Of a DNA stretch of 64,000 bases, positions 30,180 through 40,091 are shown in pieces. How positions within the stretch are numbered: the stretch's first letter is position 1; each line of letters opens with the position of its first letter. The stretch covers positions 2,775,109 to 2,839,108 of the forward strand of contig NC_090617.1 of assembly GCF_004359215.1 (NCBI RefSeq), given 5' to 3'. The position numbers and the translations under genes are program-made. Source of the stretch: Bremia lactucae (Eukaryota > Oomycota > Peronosporomycetes > Peronosporales > Peronosporaceae). Below the pieces are notes generated by a model. The model ran no database searches, was not told the DNA's origin, and saw only the letters and a list, made by a program, of their open reading frames with translations.

Positions 30180-30720
30180 TTTTAATATTGCATTGGTCTT
30201 TTTTGAATTAGAAAAAAACTGTTTACCTAATGATAAGATGCCATCTCTGTAGATGTGCATCTCTACATGGCGAGCGCATATTTTGAAATACCTCAGCTTA
30301 CAGGTGACGCCAGACGTCATCCCCTTTAATCTAGATGCATATGGGTGCATTACATACACACAACGGTAGCAGTGATAGTGAGATGCCTCAATACTTACGT
30401 ACACTGACGTGCAGAGGAAGGATATAAGTAGCTTAGAAGTCTTAGCTTCTCTGGGTCAATACTCAGGCTTTCGTTTAGGAAAAAAGTAAAACTGTACTTA
30501 ATAAACTGAAGTTCCTCTGTACGGTATTCTATCAACTCGGTCTAGTTGTTTCAATATTAACAAATTTAATTATAGTGGAAATATTATTTCAAAACTAGTA
30601 ATGATACTATTCTTATACTTCTTTATTATTTTCCTTTCATCGAAAATATTGTGTATCATTCCTTTTGTGGGAAATAATATTTATGCAACGGCGTTACACC
30701 CCCATTTTAACCACAGTCAC
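30180..30720 (-). repeat. Composite LTR debris
   Basis: 30180-30370 is the reverse complement of the Copia-associated LTR (GACGCCAGACGTCATCCC, GATGCCATCTCTGTAGATG). 30390-30540 is a reversed 3' half of the divergent LTR (CGTACACTGACGTGCAGAGG, GTAGCTTAGAAGTCTTAGC). The AT-rich part to 30720 ends GGCGTTACACCCCC, resembling a reversed Gypsy LTR end. Several truncated LTRs are fused here. Confidence 0.5.
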
Positions 30721-30830
30721 TATAATGACTGATGTGGAATGACAGAGAAATACAACTGTGCATTTCTCTGCACATTAGCATTTGTTAATTTTTATTTCAA
30801 TTCCAACTTTCGTTTGCGCATGGTAGCAAA

Positions 30831-30930
30831 GCCCGTGCGCGAAGCCTGTGAGGCTGCAAAGCTGGCGGCTACGCAAATAATGACTTCCTTCGGCAGTAGA
30901 TACTATAATGGGAGGTGACTAATACAAATC
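30831..30930 (+). pseudogene. Start of the antisense Gypsy ORF, second orientation
   Basis: ATG at 30831 opens M-V-A-K-P-V-R-E-A-C-E-A-A-K-L-A-A-T-Q, similar in composition and position (just inside the reversed LTR end at about 30715) to the antisense ORF starts at 15093 and 40091. It ends within about 30 codons. It points opposite to the antisense frame that begins at 31445, so two element ends meet here. Confidence 0.3.
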
Positions 30931-30954
30931 ACATACTACTCCCATTAAAGGTGA

Positions 30955-31445
30955 CTAAGCTGAGTCGGTGTCATCGCTCGAACCGGTGGCAACTGCTAAG
31001 GCCTCCAGATCAACCGGGACCATGTCCGTAAGCCCATCGTCGTCACCTTGCACAGAAACACTTGCAGATGACCGTATGGGAGATCGTACGGGCGATGAGG
31101 GATCATCCTCATCGTTGGATCCAAATAGACTGTTTGTTCGTCTATCAGAATGAGCCCTCTCATTCGAAGGCACATAGTCAGCCGCCTGACGTATATCAGG
31201 CGACTGTTCCATTCTCCCCGAGTCGGCCATTTTATCCGACTCGCATTCGTAGTCGACCTCCAAACAGGGGTCGTATTCACGTGGTGAATACCGCGTGCAC
31301 TCGCAGCATCTAGTGTTGTGCGAGTGGAAGACACTACGGCAGACGGAACGTCTGCCGCAAGAGATAACAGTGCGTCGCCCGCGGCTGCACGAACCGCAGC
31401 CGAAGGTGCAACACTATCGTCACCCCGCATGAGTTGATTCTTCAT
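30955..31445 (-). CDS. Antisense Gypsy ORF, N-terminal and acidic region
   Basis: ATG at 31445 opens M-K-N-Q-L-M-R-G-D-D-S-V-A-P-S-A-A-V-R-A, identical to the 40091 copy. The protein-like sequence then passes to the neighbouring frame (31263-30955), which reads E-V-D-Y-E-C-E-S-D-K-M-A-D-S-G-R and N-D-E-D-D-P-S-S-P-V-R-S-P, then Q-G-D-D-D-G-L. The homologous acidic text in the 39.8-kb copy (D-E-D-D-S-S-S-L-G-S-S-P) is in the frame of the ATG, so each copy carries different frame breaks. Strongly acidic/Ser-rich; function unknown. It lies antisense to the element whose LTR starts at 31567. Confidence 0.4.
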
Positions 31446-31552
31446 CCGATGTAATCAAAAATGATGGATCTGACCAATCAACATCGTTTTTAAAAAATTA
31501 AGAGGTCACATAGCGACCACTCCATCCAATGACATTCAGAGTGATTGTCGTT

Positions 31553-31566
31553 TAAGGAAGGGGCGA
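31553..31566 (+). other. Gypsy polypurine tract
   Basis: The purine run AAGGAAGGGGCGA directly abuts the LTR start TGTAACGGGG. The same run occurs before the LTR at 40213. It primes plus-strand DNA synthesis in LTR retroelements and fixes the LTR orientation as plus. Confidence 0.7.
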
Positions 31567-32019
31567 TGTAACGGGGTGTATCGTTACATGAAATTAACAC
31601 TTAAAGGTTGTTAATTAATATATCTAAAAGGTCGTTAGTATTTAAAGGATATTACTTTTTATTGTAATATTCAGAATTCTTATTCATAAATAGGTATTGA
31701 TTAATATACTTATTTATTCCGCAGACTAATCAGCTGTAGGAGTAATCAAAGAGAGAGTTACAGATAAGATAGAGATAAGAATTCATTTACATGTTTAATA
31801 TTAGATAATAATTAAGTTAGCATTTACAAAGATAGAACAAGAGACACTTAATTGTATTTAATACAGTTTTTCTTTTACCCTCTTTGTAGCAAGTGTTTTA
31901 AAGAGAGTCTTCCTCTGCACGTACTAGTGTACGTGAAATAACGTAAGGCACCACTCGCAACTGAAGCAGTGCAAAGTGGACTTGGACTGAAACAGTACAA
32001 GTCGTAGTGCCCCGTTACA
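31567..32019 (+). repeat. Complete Gypsy LTR (453 bp), plus orientation
   Basis: Begins TGTAACGGGGTGTATCGTTA and ends GTAGTGCCCCGTTACA, with TG...CA ends nested in TGTAACGGGG/CCCCGTTACA inverted repeats. By eye it is identical to the LTR at 40213-40665. Contains the hairpin GCACGTACTAGTGTACGTG at about 31917-31935. It is bounded on the left by pol-distal sequence and PPT and on the right by a gag start, so it serves as 3' LTR to one element and 5' LTR to another. Confidence 0.9.
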
Positions 32020-32048
32020 CAAGCGACTACTGTAGTCCGTTCAAGGAC

Positions 32049-32503
32049 CACAGTTCCTATCATCTAACATGAACATGTTAGATGGTAACGGAAACACGCA
32101 TCACGTTTCGCGTGACAGCTACTCCTTTCTAAGTGACATAGAAAGGAGTGCGGTCGAACTAATGAGTTCGACCGTAGAGAACGATACCATCCTGGCCATG
32201 CTGGCCGGTTTGGACAGAGATACCCTCCATTTAGTCATCGCCAGGTTCATACAACATGAGCTTGACGAGGCGAAGGGGAAATTAGCCTTGCTTAATTAGC
32301 AAGGCTCTCAACAGGCAGAACTAGTGAGGTTACAACAGGTACAGACCTCTGAACCCGGATGACGCACACGCATCGTTCCAATTTAAAAGATCGACATCTC
32401 TAAGTATAAAGGAGTTCAAAAAGACCCCCTCTCAAGATGGTTTGCTGAGTTTGACGATACCTGCTATAAGGGCTTGTCATATCGTCGACGAGCAAATGCA
32501 AGT
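32049..32503 (+). pseudogene. Gypsy gag N-terminal fragment
   Basis: The frame from 32069 has M-L-D-G-N-G-N-T-H-H-V-S-R-D-S-Y-S-F-L, then E-R-S-A-V-E-L-M-S-S-T-V and R-F-I-Q-H-E-L-D-E-A-K-G-K, the same capsid start as at 45.5, 49.2 and 52.5 kb. It stops at a TAG at about 32297. Gag-like sequence in other frames continues to 32503, where a reversed LTR interrupts it. Confidence 0.7.
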
Positions 32504-33014
32504 TGTAACGGGGCACTGCGACTTGTACTGCTTCAGTCCAAGTCCACTTCACACTGCTTCAGATGTGAGTGGTTCCTCTCGTTAGGTGACGTACACTGTA
32601 CGTATAGAGGAATACTTCTCTGAAGGAAGTTAGCTTAAGAGTGTAAGATGAAAACTGTATTAATATAGTTAAGTGTCTTGTTAATCTATCTTTGTAAATG
32701 TTGTCTTAACTACGCAGGACACCGGAAAGGATGTGCTTCTGCGAGAGGCGTGACTCCTACACCTTCTACAGCTTCATCGAGATACTAAACATGTAAATGA
32801 ATTCTTATCTATCTTATCTCGTAACTCTTTTTGATTACTTCTACAGCTGATTAGTCTGCGGAATAAATAGACATAATGGCCTATACCTATTTATGGATAA
32901 GAATTCAGGAAATTACTATTTAAATTAATTTCCTCCAAATATTATCTACCTTTTGGATAATATTAATTAACAATCTTTTATTTTTAATTTCATGTAACGA
33001 TACACCCCGTTACA
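32504..33014 (-). repeat. Gypsy LTR in reverse orientation with an internal insertion (511 bp)
   Basis: Starts TGTAACGGGGCACTGCGACT and ends GATACACCCCGTTACA, the reverse complement of the family LTR. It is 58 bp longer than the 453-bp copies. The extra sequence lies around 32706-32780 and includes about 40 bp matching the pol start of the unrelated element at 63.94-63.98 kb. The conserved hairpin reads GACGTACACTGTACGTA. It appears as a solo insertion in gag; no clean target-site duplication was seen. Confidence 0.85.
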
Positions 33015-33019
33015 CTTGA

Positions 33020-34580
33020 TATGTACATACTCAAATTCTGATAAGTCACGCCTCGTAGTATTCTTTGATTTGTTTCGGGCATTGATTGGGCGACCACGGG
33101 TTTCAAAATTAATGGCTGGAGGCTTGGGCTTTACCAATTTGCTTTGCCAGTTCAAAAGTTGAGTAACTTGTGCAATGGTTTCAATATTTGCTGCTACTGG
33201 CAATAATTGCAAGCGCTTGCTAATGACTTCCCTTTGCATTTTGATGTCATTGTCAAAATTCTGGTCAGAAATTGAGCCTTTGGTTCTTTCCTTCCAATGG
33301 AGATGCCATTGTTCATAAAAATCATCTGCAGTTAGCATGCCGCTCTTATTCACAAGTTCCTGAACCATATGCATACAAGAGATTCCCATGATGCCGTTGC
33401 AAGGCTCAAGATTTCCCTATAACTTTTAAAACTCTGTTAGACATCTTTTCAGAGCAAATTTTAGATTTTTCCCGAGACCGAGGTAAAGACTGGGGGGTTG
33501 CCAAGCATATGGTGCATTTTATTTTCACTTTGCTTTGCTTCCATTACCTTCACCTGTTGTGATTTCAGGAAATGTATAAAATACAGGATTTGACTAACGA
33601 AATATGAATTTGTTTTGGCCTTTGCTTGGAAATAACATAAGAATTCAACAAACCTGATGTTTCACAGCAGTGTAAGCTTGTTAGATACAAAGAGCAGGTC
33701 CCCAGTTGACACTTGGAGAAATTTTCTGATGTATGCATGGGCCCCTTCATCCGTGATGTTGCCTTGTTGCCAAAATACGATCTTTTGAGGTCCAAGCATC
33801 TACGAATTGATCTTTGTAGGTGAGCCATGTTTTGGTAATATACCCAAGAATTTCAGGAAAGGCAAAAGAAAAGTTGCGAGTTTTCCAACTGTGATTGATA
33901 CATTATCTTCCGATTTTGCGACCACAAATGCCTGCCACTTGCATAAAATTCCATTCCGCAAAAGGCCTGCGGGAAAGGGTCTTTTCCACTTAGCCAAAAC
34001 GTTTTTGTTTATCTACCATCTGCACAGAAGGTTCACCGATATGGGAATATCTTGCCTACAGCTGCCATGAGTGTCAATTCACGGTCTGTGATGATAACCC
34101 TAGGTAAAGAAGTGTCTGGCCAGATGGTGATAAGTTTGGTCAAGGCCCACGTATAGCCCTTTTCTTTTTCATCTCGGAGAAAGCAAAAGTCCATTGTGAA
34201 TTGAGAATTGAAGCTGGTAATGCCAACAAAATGCAGTTATGGAAGATGATATCTGTTTGTTTTGTAAGTGCAATCCATAAGGATTACATGATGATAGTGG
34301 TTCGCGAGTTAAGTGCTTGCTTCTGAGCAAAGAAATTAGCTGTGATCCTTTCATGGTCATCTAAAGCCGACAAATACATGGAATTGCTGTCTCTCAAATC
34401 ATCAAGAAGTGTTTGTAGGGGTGTTCTTCCTGCTAATATCTCAGTTTGCACTTTGACTCGTTCACTGTAGATGGTTCGGAGACAAGCAAGTGATCCGCAG
34501 TTTGTTTTGCGTATTGTTGACCAAATCCCAAGTTGTTTAATACCAGCAAGAGTTATGTTCCTTACATCCTTTGCCTCCTC
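33020..34580 (-). mobile_element. Mutator-like (MULE) transposase remnant
   Basis: Minus-strand MULE transposase in pieces. At about 34480-34330: L-L-D-D-L-R-D-S-N-S-M-Y and I-T-A-N-F-F-A. At about 34290-34180: M-D-C-T-Y-K-T-N-R-Y (first catalytic Asp), stop, F-V-G-I-T-S and D-F-C-F-L-R-D-E-K-E. At about 34110-34050: V-I-I-T-D-R-E-L-T-L-M-A-A-V (second Asp). At 33828-33700: N-K-A-T-S-R-M-K-G, the family's S-R-x-E-G-x-H region. The C-terminal part (33389-33010) has M-G-I-S-C-M-H-M-V and R-G-R-P-I-N-A-R-N. Two catalytic Asp survive, but stops and frameshifts kill it. Confidence 0.75.
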
Positions 34581-34799
34581 AAGCTAAAGCTTTCTGTGGG
34601 ATGGGTGACCAGATGGATGAGAGGAAGGTTCATGATTATGCAGTGGATTTTCACCTTCAAATTCATTTCCTGTCTTTTTTTGAAAATTTTTCGGTAAGTA
34701 AGAATGGACAAACATTAAGTCTTGTTGTTCTATGCGTGGTTCGTAGTAGGGAATGTTTAGTTTGTTTAGTGAGACGTGTACTTTAAAAAAGGTAGTGAA

Positions 34800-35065
34800 T
34801 ATAACAACTTCGTGAATAATATTGGAATAAAAAAAAAACTTACATAGTAATATTCGGAAAGCTTATCCATTCGTACATATAGGCCAGTAAATCAAGTCAG
34901 CGCTGGACGAGCGCAAAGAGAGACAGATAAGACTATATACATGTTTTGTATTAGTACAAAATTTTTTTGTACTAAGTTAGTATTAAATAGATAGAAACAG
35001 AAGAGCTTAATTTTATTAAATTACATTATACTTTTAACCCTCTTTCAAGCAAGTGTTTTAATATA
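34800..35065 (+). repeat. Truncated Gypsy LTR, plus orientation
   Basis: Matches the middle of the LTR (CAGCGCTGGACGAGCGCAAA, ACATGTTTTGTATTAGTAC, CCCTCTTTCAAGCAAGTGTT). Both ends are missing. At about 35065 it passes directly into the pol spacer, so gag, protease and primer-binding site are deleted. Confidence 0.65.
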
Positions 35066-35569
35066 AGCTAGCAAAGAATCGACCGTAGATGACCCAACTG
35101 TGATAGCGCAATCACATTTAGAAGATGTTGAGGGAAAAAGTTCCCACGTACTTGAGATGAAACTCCCTAAATAGTGAATATTGAAGTGACTAGACTTTAG
35201 TATCCCGAGGGATTGATCCCTCGGCAGCGTGTGGATTAATCCCAGAAAGAAACCGAGACATTGAATGTATTGGGCAATGACGGACCAAGAGTAGGCGCTT
35301 ATACTCTTAATCAGTACGCGCGCCTTCCGAAATTAACTTCGGAGATAACTCAATTACCAACCCTAGAACCTAAGCGGTTGCTGAGAGATCTACGAAGTGG
35401 TAAGATCAAGCAGATCTGCGTACTCGTCAATGAGGACAAATACGTAACTGATATTCGGTCAGCGGTATTTTTGCAGAGAACGAATGGGCTCTCATCAATT
35501 CGTCGATGGGCGAAAGTGTCCTCGATGTGAAGACTCGGATTGAGAGATATTCTACTCAATCCTGCGAGT

Positions 35570-36511
35570 CACTTAAGACAAATCCTTTTTACAAGGACTT
35601 GATTGAATTCATGAATTTTTTCCCTGAAGCAGTTCCATGCGAGTTGCCTAAGGATAAAGGCACTCGACATGACATCAAGCTCAAACCGGGCTCGAAGTAC
35701 TGTGTCATGAAGCAGTGGCCACTGCCTCGTGAACAAATACTTGTGATCGATATATTCCTTAAGATCGATTAAAAGCGGGCCATGAAAGGGAGACAACCTC
35801 CACACATAACCCCCCCGTTCTTCTGTGTGCGGAGGCCACAGGAGGGTGGCGGATACTGCACGTATTCAACAAACTGAATGCTGCAACGGTACCGGCCCAA
35901 ACGCCGATATATAGAAATACGTAATCATATATGGTATGTCTAAGAGTACGATCTTTTTGTCTATGGACCTGATGGATGGGTTCTATCAAATCCTTATGCG
36001 TGAACGGGACGCCCCGTACACAGCAGTGAGCACTCCCAGTCGGATGCTCTGGGAAAGGCTCGTGATGTCTCAGGAGCTTAGTAACGCCCCTGCAACATTA
36101 ATGTGCGTAACGAATCTGTTAAGACCGGAGCGAGAATTCGCACCGAGTTATTTTGACAATGTATTCGACCATAGCCGGGCTATGGACGGGAAGACGGACG
36201 TGAAAGTTCATAAAAATCACGTTCGTCAAGCTCTTACACTTATGCGAAATCATAAGTTGTATGCAAATCTCAAGAAGTGTATATTCGCTGCAAGCGAAAT
36301 ACAACTTTTTGGGTGCATCGTCGGCAACCACGGCGTGCGCCTTGATCCCGAAAAGATCAAGGCAATCACCGACTGGCCAGTTCCAGTCGATGCCAAGGGA
36401 CTTAGAAAGTTCCTTGGATTAGCGGCGTACTTGCACAAGTACTCCCGAAATTATGCAGAGATGACAGTTTTTTTCTCTCTTCTCTTGAAAAAGACGAAGA
36501 ATAGTTATTGA
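35570..36511 (+). pseudogene. Gypsy reverse transcriptase
   Basis: The N-terminal piece has L-P-K-D-K-G-T-R-H-D-I-K and W-P-L-P-R-E-Q (35640-35740). A gap and frame change follow, then a 191-codon frame from 35936 with F-L-S-M-D-L-M-D-G-F-Y-Q-I (first catalytic Asp present) and S-Y-F-D-N-V-F at about 36150, where the second Asp of the Y-x-D-D box has become Asn. K-L-Y-A-N-L-K-K-C and F-L-G-L-A-A-Y-L-H-K-Y follow. The Asp loss predicts no polymerase activity. Confidence 0.8.
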
Positions 36512-37030
36512 GCGCTGATTGTCAGCGTTCGTTTGAAGTCATCAAGCAAAGCTTGATGCAATCGCCCATCGTGGCGATTGCAGATCAAGACAGACCATTC
36601 CATGTGGTCTGTGACGCCAGCGATTTCGCTATCGGCTGCGCGTTAATGCAATACGATACAGACGGCGCGGAGCGCGTCGTCTGTTACCAATCGCGCCCGC
36701 TGCAACCAGCTGAGCGCAATTACTCAGTGCATGATAAGGAACTTCTTGCGATGAAATATGCATTGGCTAAATTTAGGGTCTATCTCTTAGGAGATCGACC
36801 GCTCATCGTATATGCGGACCATGCGTCATTACGCACGGCCGTACAATCCCACACCTCTCGCAAAGATGGCGAGGTGTCTATCCTTCATCGCGGAGTATAA
36901 TTTCTCCGTCGAATATAAATCAGGACGACTTAATGTCGTTTTTGATGCGTTATCACGCCGACCCAATTCGAGTCAGCAGTGCACTCCAACAGTGAAGATA
37001 ATTCCACTGTTGCGATACTCACTACGAGTG
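36508..37030 (+). pseudogene. Gypsy RNase H
   Basis: Open for 130 codons with F-H-V-V-C-D-A-S-D-F-A-I-G-C (catalytic Asp region), R-P-L-Q-P-A-E-R-N-Y-S-V-H-D-K-E (catalytic Glu) and V-Y-A-D-H-A-S-L (Asp-His). It then shifts frame near 36870 into F-S-V-E-Y-K-S-G-R-L-N-V-V and D-A-L-S-R-R-P, the family's RNase H end. The catalytic residues look intact. Confidence 0.8.
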
Positions 37031-37098
37031 TCTTAGTTGATGACGCAAAGAAAGCCTACAAAGAAGATAAGGACCTTCTATATTTTATGGACCAATAA

Positions 37099-38664
37099 AT
37101 GAATCCATCCGATAAATCTTTTAAAGATTTACCGGCTTTATATCGATTGTTACCCGATCGATACACAACACGTAACGGCTTATTGTATTACACAGCCGTT
37201 ACCGGCGACACCCCACGTGTCGTCGTCCCAACTCACAACGATTTGCGCTTGCGCATCATGTATGAGGGTCACGATGCTCCAACAAGTCGACATTGTGGAC
37301 TGGAGAAGACTTATCTCACAGCAAGTCGCGACTTTTACTGGCCCCACCAGTATCAGTTCGTGCGCAAGTACATTCGTTCTTGCAGTGTATGTCAACGGGT
37401 GAAGCCTAGCCCTATATCCCGTGCACCTCTTCAACCTCTACCACTTCCGGCAGAGTGTTAGCAGTCCGTATAGATGGGCTTCGTCTTCGGATTTCACGAA
37501 GACGACCACAAAAACAATGGAATCTTTGTTTTTGTAGACAGAATCAGCAAAATGGTACATCTTGGTGCAATACCAGAGTCGATTACGGCTCCGGGTTGTG
37601 CCGTGTCTTTATCGACACGGTATTCAAACTCCACGGTTTACCTGTAAGCTGGTCTCGAAAAGAGATTCACAGTTGACGGCGGAGTTCTGGCAATCCGTGT
37701 TCCGATAGATCGGAACACGACTGGCTATGTTGACATCCGATCACCCAGAAACGGATGGTCAAACAGACCGCGTAAATCGCGTCCTTGAAGAGATACTTCG
37801 AGGTTTCGTCCAATCGTTTCCGAATTGGAGCGAGTTTTAACCGATGGTCGAATTCGCCATCAATAATTCGGTGCATGCGTCTACAACGCATACACCGTTC
37901 TTCGTGAATGGCTTACGCCATCCTCGCATACCCACCCAATTAGAGGGATATGGGGGGGACTCGAATGAGCAAAACCATTTCTGGCTCATGCTCATCACGC
38001 GTCGAAGATGCGAGTAATGTCGATGTCGAAGAAATCGACATCGAAGATGAGAATGATCTCATGATAGTACGCACAAAGCGTACTGAAAAAGACAAAAACA
38101 ATTAGTCGGCAGAAGAATTTCTGCAGACTCGAGAATCAATAATACGTTTTGTTCAGGATTCTATTGCTAATGCAGTGGACCGACAGAAATAGAATGCAGA
38201 CAGATATGAAGAAGCAAATGTTCATTCATTAAATATTAATAATCTAGTGCTACTCTCTACGGTAAACCTACCTAAGCGATAAAGTCACTAATGTAGGTAG
38301 CAGCAAACTACTACCCAAGTTCATTGGGCCTTTCCGTATACTGCATCGCGGAGGCAATGCGTACACAATAGAATTGCTAAGTAGGATGCAAACGCATCCT
38401 ACGTTTTACGTTTGTCGGCCCCGTCCGTACCATCAGTACGCGGCTTCATCCGAGGACGGATTTGACCACCCTTTTCAAGAATCCCCAAAAGATTCTTGTG
38501 ATCGCGAACCAGATCCTCATGTTGAACCTAAAGCTTCTCATGCCGGTTCCGAGTATCCTCGAAACTACGATGAGCTGACGTCAGCTCACCGCGAACAGCA
38601 TGATATTCTTGTTCGTACTCCAACATGGAGTACGCACTCTTCGAACAGTCTTCCAACCACTTGA
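37099..38664 (+). pseudogene. Gypsy integrase (zinc finger, core, C-terminal domain)
   Basis: The HHCC zinc-binding domain is within 37099-37461 (H-D-A-P-T-S-R-H, then C-S-V-C-Q-R-V-K). The core from about 37470 to 37960 is in several frames (S-I-V..., S-D-H-P-E-T-D-G-Q-T-D-R-V at about 37740, A-I-N-N-S-V-H at about 37857). The C-terminal G-P-F-R-I-L-H-R-G-G-N-A-Y-T-I-E lies at about 38327-38374, followed by a low-complexity linker to a stop at 38664. Multiple frameshifts. Confidence 0.75.
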
Positions 38665-40091
38665 TATGGTAAGCTAGCACCGTCTGCTCCAACGAGCGAC
38701 GCTAGCCGCGCTCGTGGTCAAGTCCCTCCTCCAAATCATGGAGGAAGTGATCGATTTTGTCGATCCACGACATTAGATCCGACACACGGCTCGGATCTAA
38801 TTTTACCTCTTCCACCACAACCATTGGTGGATTCCCACGGTGATCAACGTTTCCTTGTGGAACGTATCCAGAACCACCGGGATGTGAAGGGGCAGCGAAC
38901 GAGTTATCTTGCTCGCTGGCTTGGTTATCCACCTTCACATGACAGCTGGGAGTCTCGTTCCCAGCTGGTTGCTGACATTGAGGGACTCGTCCGTCAGTAT
39001 GACAAGACCCATCCAATGGTTCAGAAGGCCTATCGGAAAACACGCGCCCCAGGCGCCTGTAAATCGATTGCAAAACGTCAATCGCATCCCGCATCTCAAT
39101 AGAGATGCGAGCCCTTCCCCAGGGATAAGAAAAGGAATAGACATCCCCTTTTATTCGCTTCGTGTTGTCAACACAACACGGACAGGGATCACCCGACGTG
39201 AGGCATGAATGTCCGGCCTCACGTGACAACCGATGCAATTTATACTTTGCACCGGTTGGAGTTCTTTTCTCAAATTTAACGCGATTCGCGTTAAGTCCTT
39301 GAAGCCAGGCTTCTCGTCCAATGTCTTTGACATTGCGAATGAACGCGCTCCAGGCTCGCATAAGCGAGACTTTATCTCGCTTATAGTTGCCACCAAACGA
39401 TCGATGCTTAAGAAAACCATCGAGATAAAAATCTTCCTCAGCGCAAAAGTTTTTCGCGCTGGGGTCAAGGCCATGTAGCTTTGTCGCAAGAAATCATGGA
39501 TTTTTATTGTGATGAGTAGTCTTTCAGACAAGCTATTAATAAACTGTTCGTGCAAAAGCCACGGCTCTTTATAGGGGCAAGACGGGACATTTTAGTGTCT
39601 ACGATCCCCTGAGTGGCACCCACTGAAGCAGGGGTACCACAAAAACTTTTCTTACGATGGCGTAAGCCATCGTCATCACTACGCACAGAAATATGTGCGG
39701 GTAACAGAATCGGAGACGATCCGAGCGATGAGGAATCATCCTCATCGACGAAACCTAACATTCTGTAGCGAATGCTACCAGCACGTCCACTCGAATTAGC
39801 CCCCCTAATTCGAAGGCTCATAGTCAGTCGCCTGACGAAGATCAGGCGACTGTTCCATTCTCCCCGAGTCGGCCATTTTATCCGACTCGCATTCGTAGTC
39901 GACCTCCAAACAGGGGTCGTATTCACGTGGTGAATACCGCGTGCACTCGCAGCATCTAGTGTTGTGCGAGTGGAAGACACTACGGCAGACGGAACGTCTG
40001 CCGCAAGAGATAACAGTGCGTCGCCCGCGGCTGCACGAACCGCAGCCGAAGGTGCAACACTATCGTCACCCCGCATGAGTTGATTCTTCAT
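38440..40091 (-). CDS. Long antisense ORF of the Gypsy chromovirus (unknown function)
   Basis: Three minus-strand stretches read as one decayed protein. 40091-39504 (195 codons): start M-K-N-Q-L-M-R-G-D-D, Ala-rich, then acidic D-E-D-D-S-S-S-L-G and R-S-D-D-D-G-L. About 39490-38702, including an ATG-opened frame at 39361: A-T-K-L-H-G-L-D-P, C-A-E-E-D-F-Y-L-D-G-F-L-K, W-L-Q-G-L-N-A-N-R-V, G-H-S-C-L-T-S-G-D-P-C-P-C-C and V-S-D-L-M-S-W-I-D-K-I-D-H-F-L. After one TAG, about 38695-38440 continues as a coiled coil (L-E-Q-T-V-L-A-Y-H-I-K-W-L-E-D, Y-E-Q-E-Y-H-A-V-R-G-E-L). It overlaps the chromodomain gene in antisense. Pieces recur in four other places, always antisense. No known family recognised. 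Confidence 0.45.
38680..39102 (+). pseudogene. Chromodomain at the pol C-terminus
   Basis: A Pro-rich linker (P-L-P-P-Q-P-L) leads into F-L-V-E-R-I-Q-N-H-R-D, T-S-Y-L-A-R-W-L-G-Y and D-S-W-E-S-R-S-Q-L, the chromodomain fold with its W-x-G-Y and D-S-W-E hallmarks (about 38850-39000). It ends at a stop at 39102. It lies one frame away from the preceding integrase tail. Chromodomains at this place direct chromovirus integration by reading histone marks. The reverse strand of this stretch is also open for 219 codons (see the antisense ORF). Confidence 0.85.
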
